Source: Gemmatimonadota bacterium (GTDB taxonomy: Bacteria; Gemmatimonadota; Gemmatimonadetes; Gemmatimonadales; Gemmatimonadaceae). From it: DNA of 64,000 nt. The notes under the pieces are model-generated. The model was given only the letters and a program-made list of their open reading frames with translations, made no database searches and was not told where the DNA came from. The number at the start of each line of letters is the position of its first letter. Position 1 is the stretch's first letter. Positions 53,630 through 60,994 of this stretch are shown in pieces. Where the stretch lies: NCBI GenBank assembly GCA_021324635.1, contig JAJPIS010000107.1, positions 1 through 64,000 on the forward strand, given 5' to 3'. A program made the position numbers and the translations under genes.

Positions 53630-54383
53630 GGGGAGTGCAGGGCGGTCGGTGGGGCGACACGGCGCGTTCCGCGCCGGGCGCGCCCGCGCGGACCTCCTCG
53701 CCGTCGCCGCCGCAGTGCTGGCGCTGCCCACATCCGCACGCGGCCAGTGGACCGTCTACGACCCGGCGAATTACGCCGAGAATGTCCTGCAATACAGCCA
53801 TCAGCTGATGCAGATCGACAACCAGGTACGGCAGCTCGCGTATCAGCTCCAGGCCCTCCGCAAGTTGCGGATCGTGCCCGGCCGGGACGTCCGGCCGGCG
53901 CTCGCCGGCATCGCCGGCGCGATGGCCGGCGCCAATTCCCTGGGTTACGCGTCGCCCGGTGCCGATCACGTCTTCCAGAACGTGTTCCCGGTGACCCGGC
54001 CGGTCGCGGACTGGCGCGCGGAGCAGCGTGCACGGGCGGTGGCCGCGGTTGGGGTGCTGCGCGCCGCGATGCTGGCGACGGCCCGGCAGCAGGCGTCGGT
54101 CGCCCCCGGCGCCCAGGCGATCGAGCAGATGAAGGCGATGAATAGGGCCGTGCAGGGCCACGAGCAGGCGCTCGAGCTTCAGAACACGGCGGCCGTGTAC
54201 GCGGCGGAAGAACTGATGCTGCTGCGCCAGGCCGCGATGGCGCAGACCAACGTCCAGGCCGTGTACTTCGCCCACCGGGTCAACGACGACGCTCAGCGCG
54301 ATGAGACCGTTCGGGCGCGGCTCGAGCAGTTGGCGATCCCGGCTGTCGCGCCGGCGGATGTGAGCCTCCGTGTCGGCCCGTGA
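53565..54383 (+). CDS. trbJ: TrbJ, secreted T4SS component
   Basis: TrbJ is a VirB5-like periplasmic or minor-pilus protein. The 272 residues comprise a leader with a signal helix (DLLAVAAAVLALPTSARGQ), then TVYDPANYAENVLQYSHQLMQIDNQVRQLAYQLQALRKL (the family's start), and long coiled-coil-like helices (AQAIEQMKAMNRAVQGHEQALELQNTAAVYAAEELMLLRQAAM). Start 53565 lies inside the trbE 3' end (65-base overlap); TGGAGA is about 10 bases upstream. Confidence 0.9.
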   Translation: MPALPLRRSTSSSSRQPVSPAEGSAGRSVGRHGAFRAGRARADLLAVAAAVLALPTSARGQWTVYDPANYAENVLQYSHQLMQIDNQVRQLAYQLQALRKLRIVPGRDVRPALAGIAGAMAGANSLGYASPGADHVFQNVFPVTRPVADWRAEQRARAVAAVGVLRAAMLATARQQASVAPGAQAIEQMKAMNRAVQGHEQALELQNTAAVYAAEELMLLRQAAMAQTNVQAVYFAHRVNDDAQRDETVRARLEQLAIPAVAPADVSLRVGP

Positions 54384-55327
54384 TCGAGCAGCGACATCGA
54401 CGCGTGGCCAGCGGCCTGGTGCTGGGGCTGGGAGTCGGGGCCGGGGCGTGCCTCGCCATCGTCCTCACGGCGCGCGTCGCTGGGGCGCAGGGGAGTGGTG
54501 GCGCGGCCGGCCCGTACCTGGATGGCATCCGCGAGGCGTATCGACTCGCCGCCGGCGGGTGGCGTGCCCGTCTCATCCCGATCGCGCAGCGCACCTTCAT
54601 GCTCCTGGCCGCCCTCGAGTTCTGTGTCTCCGGGCTCGTGTGGATGCTCAAGCGGGACTCACTGGACGATCTCGCAGCGAAGTTTCTGCTCAAGTTCACG
54701 CTCATCTCGTTCCTGCTGACACTCATCACGTCCGCCGACGTCTGGTTTCCGGCCATCCTCAACGGCTTCGCGTCGGCGGGGGAGCAGGTCATCGGGCGTG
54801 GGACGATGAGCCCCGACGCGATCATCGCGGTTGGTGGCAGCCTGGCGTACGGCATTCTGCGGAGCATCTCGCTGACGGTCCTCGCGCACGACGTGCTGAT
54901 GGGCGTCTTCGGGCTCCTGTGCGCGGTCAGTGTCGCCGGTGCCTACATCGCGATCGCCGTGCAGGTGTTGATGGTCATGATCGAGAGCTACGTGGTCGTT
55001 CTCGGTGGGGGCGTGCTCTTCCTCGGGTTCGCGGCCTCGCGGTGGACCGCGGCGATGGCCGAGCGCGTGATCACCTACGCTCTCTTCCTTGGCGCTCGCA
55101 TCTTCCTGCTCTACCTCCTGGTCGGCGTCGGCATGGACGTGACGCAGACTTTCATCCAGGTGATCGCGGGCAGCGACGTCTTCGCCGAGCCGAGTCCGTT
55201 GCTGCAAGTGACCGGGGGCGCCATCGCATTCGCGTTCCTCGTGTCGCGGGTACCGTACGACGTCGCCTGGAAGCTGACAGGGCACCAGAGTCTGGGCCTC
55301 GCCCAGGCCCTGCGGTCGCTGAGCTGA
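54380..55327 (+). CDS. trbL: TrbL, VirB6-like channel protein
   Basis: TrbL is a polytopic inner-membrane protein. The 315 residues include a signal-like first helix and at least six further membrane helices (FMLLAALEFCVSGLVWML, FLLKFTLISFLLTLITSADVW, LMGVFGLLCAVSVAGAYIAIAVQVLMVMIESYVVVLGGGVLFLGF, LFLGARIFLLYLLVGVGMDV), and the SRWTAAMAERVI and PYDVAWKLTG segments that mark P-type TrbL. GTG 54380 overlaps the trbJ stop (GTGA). TrbL is shorter than many homologues because the variable C-terminal tail is small. Confidence 0.93.
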   Translation: MIEQRHRRVASGLVLGLGVGAGACLAIVLTARVAGAQGSGGAAGPYLDGIREAYRLAAGGWRARLIPIAQRTFMLLAALEFCVSGLVWMLKRDSLDDLAAKFLLKFTLISFLLTLITSADVWFPAILNGFASAGEQVIGRGTMSPDAIIAVGGSLAYGILRSISLTVLAHDVLMGVFGLLCAVSVAGAYIAIAVQVLMVMIESYVVVLGGGVLFLGFAASRWTAAMAERVITYALFLGARIFLLYLLVGVGMDVTQTFIQVIAGSDVFAEPSPLLQVTGGAIAFAFLVSRVPYDVAWKLTGHQSLGLAQALRSLS

Positions 55328-55334
55328 CGCGCCG

Positions 55335-56027
55335 ATGACCGCCCCGACCGATCCTCGGTTCATCCGCGCCAGGCACGAGTTCGCGAACGCCTTCGGCGAC
55401 CTCGCCCGCGGGAAGCGCAACTGGCAACTCGCGACCTTCTGGACGCTGGGCGTCCTGAGCGTCGTCGTGCTGGCGTATGTGCGGCTCGCCGGCTCGGCCC
55501 GCATCGTCCCCTATATCGTCGAAGTGGACCGCCTGGGGCAGGTGATCCCGGCCGGCGTGGCCGACGTGATGAAGCCGCCTGACGCGCGCCTCGTCGCCTC
55601 CCAGCTCGCCGCGTTCGTGCGGGCGGTCAGGACCGTGCTCCCCGCGTCGCCCCCCGCGCTCGAGGCCGACGTGATGCGGCGGGCGTACGCCTTCGTCGAT
55701 CAGGGGTCGACGGCAGCCACGACCCTCAACACCTACTTCGCCGACCCGGCACACGATCCGCGCGTGCTGGGGCGGGTGCTGACCCGCCAGGTCGACGTCA
55801 CGAGCGTCCTGCCCGTGCCGGGTGCGTCGACCTGGAAGCTGCGGTGGGCCGAGACGGAGCTACCGATACAACCGGGGATGCCGACCCGGATGACGGCGTG
55901 GGAGGGGTACGTCACCGTGCGCACGCGAGCGCCGGCGACGGCCGACGCCGTCCAGGACAACCCGCTGGGCGTCTTCATCACATCGATCGATTGGGCCGAA
56001 ATCACGGTCACCGGGGGAAGACCATGA
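55335..56027 (+). CDS. trbF: TrbF, VirB8-like protein
   Basis: TrbF has an N-terminal cytoplasmic stretch, one membrane helix (WQLATFWTLGVLSVVVLAYVRLAG) and a periplasmic NTF2-like domain (RIVPYIVEVDRLGQVIPAG...WKLRWAETELPIQPGMPTRMTAWEGYVTVRTR). It nucleates the inner-membrane assembly of the channel. ATG start seven bases after trbL; its stop overlaps trbG (ATGA). Confidence 0.93.
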   Translation: MTAPTDPRFIRARHEFANAFGDLARGKRNWQLATFWTLGVLSVVVLAYVRLAGSARIVPYIVEVDRLGQVIPAGVADVMKPPDARLVASQLAAFVRAVRTVLPASPPALEADVMRRAYAFVDQGSTAATTLNTYFADPAHDPRVLGRVLTRQVDVTSVLPVPGASTWKLRWAETELPIQPGMPTRMTAWEGYVTVRTRAPATADAVQDNPLGVFITSIDWAEITVTGGRP

Positions 56028-57139
56028 GCACGTGGAGAGGGGCGGCGGGCGGCCGTCGGGCCGGCGTGGCGTCACGTCGTCGGTCCGTGATGTTCTGCAC
56101 AGGGGCGCTGACGGCGTGCATCGTCGGCGGACTGAGTCGTCCCGCCGGGGCGCAGGCGCCGGACAGCGCGGGGCTACCCGGCGCGACCGGCGCGTCGGGC
56201 GCGGGCAGACCGGCGGCCGATACCGCGCGCGTCGAGAGTGGTCGCGTCGACACCGGCCGGATGGATCCCGTGACGGCCGCCACGCACGAGTACCGGCGCA
56301 CCGGCGTCGCCCGCGTGGTCGAGGAGGGCACCGCCGTCACCTACCCGTTCGGGCATTCGCAACCGACCGTCACCTGCGCGCCGCTGCGGGCGTGCGTGGT
56401 CGAGCTTCAGGCGGGCGAGTCGGTCGTGAGCGAGATAGCCGGCGATACTCAGCGCTGGGAGATCCAGCTCGCATCGGCAGGCGTCGACGGACGCACGTCG
56501 CTCGTCGTCGTCAAGCCGCACGACTGCGCGCTCACCACCAACCTCGTGCTGGCGACCACCAGCGGCCGGATCTACGACCTGACGCTCGACAGCCCGCCGT
56601 GCGAGCGAGGCACCCTCAACCCGCGGGGGATCTACACCCGTCGGGTGCGCTTCTACTATCCCGACGCGATGGTCCAGGCGTGGGCGCCGCCGCCCGCGGC
56701 CGCCCATCCCGACACGATGAGAGGCAACGGCCAGGCGCCAGGCCGTGGCACCGGACCGGTCTCCGGGATCGACGCTCTCAACTTCGCCTACCGGCTCCGC
56801 GCCGACCACCGGTTCCCGTGGCGACCCGTCGCTGTGTTCGATGACGGGGCGCACTGCTACATCAAGCTGCCGCCGCACGCCAGGCATCGGGACGTGCCCG
56901 TGCTGTTCGCCGTGGGAGAGGACGGGACGCGGACTCTCCTCAATTACAGCATCGTCCACGACACCTACGTCACCGATCGCGTGGTGCGGGGCGCGCAGTT
57001 GGTGCTCACCGACGGCGACGAGGAGCGAGTGCTCCGGATCGAGAACCTCGACTACGACGCACCGCCGGACGATGGGTCGCGCGCGTCGCACGCCGACATC
57101 GCGGGACCGGCGGCGGTCCGCGGCGGAGCTCGGCCGTGA
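56024..57139 (+). CDS. trbG: TrbG, VirB9-like outer-membrane core protein
   Basis: TrbG joins TrbI and a lipoprotein (TrbH) in the outer-membrane core. The 371 residues include a signal region (VMFCTGALTACIVGGLSRPAGAQA), a disordered Ala/Gly/Ser-rich stretch, then the VirB9 domain: AVTYPFGHSQPTVTCAPLRACVVELQAGESV and the late DALNFAYRLRADHRFPWRPVAVFDDGAHCYIKLP and DTYVTDRVVRGAQLVLTDGDEERVLRIENLDYD. ATG 56024 overlaps the trbF stop. No TrbH lipoprotein gene is seen. Confidence 0.93.
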   Translation: MSTWRGAAGGRRAGVASRRRSVMFCTGALTACIVGGLSRPAGAQAPDSAGLPGATGASGAGRPAADTARVESGRVDTGRMDPVTAATHEYRRTGVARVVEEGTAVTYPFGHSQPTVTCAPLRACVVELQAGESVVSEIAGDTQRWEIQLASAGVDGRTSLVVVKPHDCALTTNLVLATTSGRIYDLTLDSPPCERGTLNPRGIYTRRVRFYYPDAMVQAWAPPPAAAHPDTMRGNGQAPGRGTGPVSGIDALNFAYRLRADHRFPWRPVAVFDDGAHCYIKLPPHARHRDVPVLFAVGEDGTRTLLNYSIVHDTYVTDRVVRGAQLVLTDGDEERVLRIENLDYDAPPDDGSRASHADIAGPAAVRGGARP

Positions 57140-58461
57140 GCGACGACGGCCAGCGCTCGGCGCGGGAGCCGGCGGATCCCCTCCCGCTCCCGCCGACCGC
57201 GCCCCTGCGGCCGCCTCCGCCGCTCGCCAAGCGACTCAACCGCAACGCCCTCACCGTCGCGGCCGCGCTCGCGGCAGTCACCGTCCTCACGGTTCTCATC
57301 GTCACGCGGCCATCGCGCGACCCCGGGATGCAGCGTCAATCGCCGGGGGCGGCGGCGACCGCGCCCATGCCGGCACGACCCGCATTCCTCGACCAGCCGC
57401 CGCGCGCCGAGAGCACCGCCGTACTGTCGGGCGCGAGAGCGGCGGTCCGCGAGTCGGTGCCGGCGCCCGATACGAGCGGATTGCCGATCCCGTCGCCCAT
57501 CGGTGCGAGCGATCCACCGGTTCCTGTCGGACCTCCGGGCGGACGCGAGGACGGCACAGAGACCTCGGGCGGCGGAGGGTCGGGGAGCGGCCGGCTGTCC
57601 CGCTCGGAAGCCTATCAGGCTGCGCTGACGAGCGCCGTGCTCGTCACCGGGGGGGCGGGCGGTTCGACCCGTGCTGCGCCTGTGGCCGTACGCCCCCGCT
57701 CGGTTGTGCGGGACGCGGCCGTCGATACCGTGGGCTGGTCGCCGCGGGTGCAGGAGAGCGGAGCGGAGACCGGTGCGCCGAGTGCACCGGTGGCTCCCGC
57801 CGTCACCGGGGCGGCGCCGTCCAGTGCGCGGATCGAGCCTGCCGGCTCACCGTATACCGTGCGGGCCGGGACGGTGATTCCCGGCACACTGATCACCGGC
57901 GTCAACTCCGACCTGCCGGGGGAAGTGCTCGCCCAGACGAGCCGCGATGTATTCGACTCCCGGACCCAGCAAGTGCTCCTCATCCCGAGAGCGTCGCGGC
58001 TCATCGGACAGTACGACAGTCGCTCGGTCGGCACGGGCCGCCTCATCGTGACGTGGACACGCCTCGTGCTCCCGGACGGCCGCGGGCTGGCGCTCCCGCG
58101 GCTGGCCGGCACCGACGAGACGGGGGAGGCGGGGCTTCACGATCGCGTCGATCACCACTTTGGGCGCGTGTATGGCGCGGCGTTGCTCACGTCGGCCATC
58201 ACGGCAGGCGTCCAGCTCGCACAGCCGCAGCAATCGGGCCTGTACGCGGCGCCGTCGTCCCGCCAGGTGGCGGCGGGGGCGCTCGGTCAGACCGTCGGAG
58301 ACCTGTCGCTGGAGAGCGCGCGACGCGGGCTCGATGTCCCGCCGACGGTCATCATTCGGCCGGGGTATCCGTTCGACGTGTTCCTGACGGGCGATCTCGC
58401 GTTCGACGGCCCGTATGTCGAGACGTCGCCCACACCGGCCGGGTCGGTCACTCGTCCATGA
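57136..58461 (+). CDS. trbI: TrbI, VirB10-like core protein
   Basis: TrbI spans the envelope. A Pro-rich cytoplasmic start (PADPLPLPPTAPLRPPPPLAKRLNRNA), one membrane helix (ALTVAAALAAVTVLTVLIV, about residues 35-53) and a long disordered periplasmic part (Ala, Pro, Ser, Gly to about 225) lead to the TrbI domain from residue 235 (SPYTVRAGTVIPGTLITGVNSDLPGEVLAQTSRDVFDSRTQQVLLIPRASRLIGQYDS...GLALPRLAGTDETGEAGLHDRVDHHFGRVYGAALL). GTG 57136 overlaps the trbG stop (GTGA). The GLHDRVDHH signature is well conserved. Confidence 0.95.
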   Translation: MSDDGQRSAREPADPLPLPPTAPLRPPPPLAKRLNRNALTVAAALAAVTVLTVLIVTRPSRDPGMQRQSPGAAATAPMPARPAFLDQPPRAESTAVLSGARAAVRESVPAPDTSGLPIPSPIGASDPPVPVGPPGGREDGTETSGGGGSGSGRLSRSEAYQAALTSAVLVTGGAGGSTRAAPVAVRPRSVVRDAAVDTVGWSPRVQESGAETGAPSAPVAPAVTGAAPSSARIEPAGSPYTVRAGTVIPGTLITGVNSDLPGEVLAQTSRDVFDSRTQQVLLIPRASRLIGQYDSRSVGTGRLIVTWTRLVLPDGRGLALPRLAGTDETGEAGLHDRVDHHFGRVYGAALLTSAITAGVQLAQPQQSGLYAAPSSRQVAAGALGQTVGDLSLESARRGLDVPPTVIIRPGYPFDVFLTGDLAFDGPYVETSPTPAGSVTRP

Positions 58462-58997
58462 TCGCCGCGTCTCGTGCCCGCACGCGGACGCCGGGACTGG
58501 GGCTCGCTCCAGTGTGCGCCGCGACCGCACTGTCGACCACCTGGGGTCTCGGGCTCGCGACGCAGTACGTCGCGATCCGCCTCGCCTTCCACCCGCACCT
58601 CGGGCCGCCAGCGTATCGCGTCGCTCCGGCCGTCGTGCACCTCCTGCCCGCGGTGGCGGCGTGCGGGATCGCGGGCGCACTCGCGCTGTCGCTCCTGCCC
58701 GACCGGCGATGGACGGCGGCGCCGATGCTGGCGGCCGCGGCGAGCGCGCTCGCGCTCCGGCACGGCGCGCTCTACTCGCCGATCCGGGTCGTCGCCTGGT
58801 ATGCCGCCTACCGCGGGGTCCCGGCCTACTCCTCGCTCTTCGCGATCGCGTGGGTGATAACCGGCACCGTCGCCGCGGGCACCGCGCCCACGTTCATCCG
58901 GCTCGCCGCGCGGATGTCCCGCCCCGCGCGCCCATTCAGTTCTTCTGCCGCGCTGGAGCCGGACCCGGTCCGACGTCGGACTCGCCCCGTCGTATGA
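58458..58997 (+). CDS. Stand-alone TraG N-terminal-like membrane protein
   Basis: This protein has 179 residues with four or five membrane helices. The start (TALSTTWGLGLATQYVAIRLAFHPHLGPPAY) is like the first helix and TQYVA-LGF-LG-P loop of TraG/VirD4-type coupling proteins from P-type systems, and SLFAIAWVITGTVAAGTAP is like their second membrane part. It stops where the ATPase domain with its Walker motifs should start; no such domain follows in any frame. It is coupled at both ends (ATGA with trbI, ATGA with traF), so it is an expressed unit rather than plain debris. Identity is inferred from a short pattern. Confidence 0.6.
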   Translation: MIAASRARTRTPGLGLAPVCAATALSTTWGLGLATQYVAIRLAFHPHLGPPAYRVAPAVVHLLPAVAACGIAGALALSLLPDRRWTAAPMLAAAASALALRHGALYSPIRVVAWYAAYRGVPAYSSLFAIAWVITGTVAAGTAPTFIRLAARMSRPARPFSSSAALEPDPVRRRTRPVV

Positions 58998-59659
58998 CCG
59001 CCAGTGACTCGGAGCAGCCACGGCCCGGCGCTGACGGCCCGGCGGTGGCGGGGGCGACGATCGGGCAGGGAGGAGTACCGCGCCGCGACCCACGGCGCTG
59101 TCGGCGCGCGGGTGCGCGGCGCGCCGCCGGGCTCGCGCTCGCCGCCGGGGCAGGGCTCCTCGGCGCGCAGCTCGCGGGCGATGCGGGATGGCGGATCAAC
59201 CTGAGCCCGAGTGCGGCCATCGGGCTGTATCGCGCCGAATCGCCGGCCGGCCGGGCCGGCACGCTCCTTCGGCGCGGCTCCCTGGTCGCCGCCTGCCTGC
59301 CGCCCACCCTCGCGTCGTGGGGGCGCCGCCGGCGCTACCTTGGCCGCGGCAGTTGTGGCGATGGCTCGGCCCCCGTGGGGAAGACCATCTTCGCCCTCCC
59401 GGGCGACACCGTGTCGGTCGGGCCGGCCGGCCTCGCGTGCAACGGTGCCCTCGCGCCCAACACGCGCGCGTTGGCGCGCGATCGGCACGGGCGGCAGCTC
59501 CCGCGCATCAGGGCCGGGCGCTATGTCGTCCCGACCGGCCAGGTGTGGCTCGTGTCGACACGCCACCCGGGGAGCTGGGACTCCCGCTACTACGGTCCCG
59601 TGCCGATCGCCGCCATCGTGGGCGCACTGCACCGCGTCTGGGCGTCAGCCCCGCCGTGA
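58994..59659 (+). CDS. traF: TraF-type S26 signal peptidase of the T4SS operon
   Basis: TraF is a serine peptidase that matures the TrbC pilin. The 221-residue protein has one membrane helix (GLALAAGAGLLGAQLAG), the catalytic Ser73 in NLSPSAAIGLYR, the general-base Lys130 in VGKTIFALPGDTV, and the late DSRYYGPVP motif, all as in the TraF group of S26 peptidases. ATG 58994 overlaps the upstream stop (ATGA). It is the last gene of the operon; its 3' end overlaps the convergent propeller gene by 15 bases. Confidence 0.9.
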   Translation: MTASDSEQPRPGADGPAVAGATIGQGGVPRRDPRRCRRAGARRAAGLALAAGAGLLGAQLAGDAGWRINLSPSAAIGLYRAESPAGRAGTLLRRGSLVAACLPPTLASWGRRRRYLGRGSCGDGSAPVGKTIFALPGDTVSVGPAGLACNGALAPNTRALARDRHGRQLPRIRAGRYVVPTGQVWLVSTRHPGSWDSRYYGPVPIAAIVGALHRVWASAPP

Positions 59660-60784
59660 TCGCTCCGCGTTGCCGTGCTGGGCGACCCGATCGCCCGCGT
59701 AGTCGATCCGCCCCAGGCGCCCCGTCCCGCTCAAGGCGAGCCACAGCCGGCCGTGCTGGTGGTCGACCGACATGTTGCGGATCACCGCGCCCTTGGTCGG
59801 CAAATCGTACGTCTGCGTGCGCGACGTACGCGGGTCGAACGCGACGACCCGACTGTCGCCGGCCTCGTCGTACCAGATGCGCCCGTCGGGAGTGATCGCC
59901 ATGCCGTACGGGGCGGCCGATCCGCCGTCGACACAGGGATACTCCTGCGTCTTGCCGCTCACCGGGTCGTACATCCCGAGCTTTCCGCGAGCGTAGTCCG
60001 AGTACCAGACATGCCCAGCCGCGTCTGTCACGAGCCGACGCGGCCGCGCTCCGGACCCGGGGAGTCGGATCTCCCGCAGCGCACCCGTCGACGGATCCAC
60101 CCGTCCGAGCGCGTTGGTGCCGAAGAGCGCGATCCAGATGGTGCCGTCCGGGGCGCTCACGATGCCGTACGGCAACGCGTGCGGTGCCGGGACGCGGTAG
60201 ATGCGCACGGCGCCCGTCGCCGTGTCCAGCACGCCATAGAGGTCGGCCTGTTGCGCCGTGAACCACAGCTTCCCGCCGACCAGGAGTGGTGTGTGCGGGT
60301 CGCCCGCCGCCCTCGGCAGCACGTACTCGCGGATCCGTCCGGTCGCCGGATCGAGGCGCCCGATGCGGCCGGCCGCGTTCGCGGTGTACCACACGCTCCC
60401 GTCGGGCGCGACGACGATCCCGTGCGGGCCCGACTTGGGCGTCGGCGTCGGGTAGTCGGTCACCTTGCCGGACGTGGGGTCGAGACGGCCGATGTAGCTG
60501 TTCGCCTGATCGGTATACCAGACCGTGCCGTCCGGCGCGACGGCCGGATCGTGCGGGAACACATTGGGGCGCGGCAGCGGATACTCGATCACCCGTCCGG
60601 ACACGGGCGGGGTTCGCGGTGCCGCCCACGCCGCCGGCACACCTCGTGCGCCCACCACCACGAGCGCGACCGCCACCCCGAGCGCGGAGCCAGCCACGAT
60701 CGAGAGCCTTCCACGCCGGGGTCGCGGTGACGCGGCCGCACGTGGTCCCGGCCGGGCTCGGTAGCGCGATGTAGACGTCGACAT
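59645..60784 (-). CDS. Vgb-like (streptogramin lyase-type) beta-propeller protein
   Basis: The protein has 379 residues: an export segment (RLSIVAGSALGVAVALVVVGARGVPAAWA), then seven or so repeats of the type VAPDGTVWYTDQANSYIGRLDPTSGK, VAPDGSVWYTANAAGRIGRLDPATGR, TDAAGHVWYSDYARGKLGMYDPVSGK, ITPDGRIWYDEAGDSRVVAFDPRT. This is the SMP-30/virginiamycin B lyase-like propeller. True Vgb lyases open streptogramin B; many exported relatives have other or unknown roles, and here the active-site residues cannot be confirmed. ATG 60784 is used. It is divergent from xoxF with 210 bases between starts. Confidence 0.85.
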   Translation of the reverse strand: MSTSTSRYRARPGPRAAASPRPRRGRLSIVAGSALGVAVALVVVGARGVPAAWAAPRTPPVSGRVIEYPLPRPNVFPHDPAVAPDGTVWYTDQANSYIGRLDPTSGKVTDYPTPTPKSGPHGIVVAPDGSVWYTANAAGRIGRLDPATGRIREYVLPRAAGDPHTPLLVGGKLWFTAQQADLYGVLDTATGAVRIYRVPAPHALPYGIVSAPDGTIWIALFGTNALGRVDPSTGALREIRLPGSGARPRRLVTDAAGHVWYSDYARGKLGMYDPVSGKTQEYPCVDGGSAAPYGMAITPDGRIWYDEAGDSRVVAFDPRTSRTQTYDLPTKGAVIRNMSVDHQHGRLWLALSGTGRLGRIDYAGDRVAQHGNAERSRRG

Positions 60785-60994
60785 GGCGACCTCCGGACGT
60801 TGAATGGCTCCCCATAAGTCCGCCACGCAGCGGCAGCGGCGGCTCACAGACGATGCTCCATCATACGTCGCGCAGCAGCCGCCAGCCACCGTGCGATCGA
60901 GGGGGCGTGCGGAACGAGGTATGCAGCGGCGAGGCCGGTGCGAGCAGAGCGGGGCGGCGGCCCCACCGCCGACAATCATTCAGACTTCGCACCT

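Noticed and set aside
49072-59700. Integrative element boundaries
   Set aside because: I looked for an integrase, a tRNA target and direct repeats near both ends of the trb block and saw none, so no mobile element is called.
59645-60784. Streptogramin resistance gene (vgb)
   Set aside because: Only the general propeller repeats are recognisable; an export signal is present and the lyase active-site residues could not be confirmed, so resistance is not claimed.
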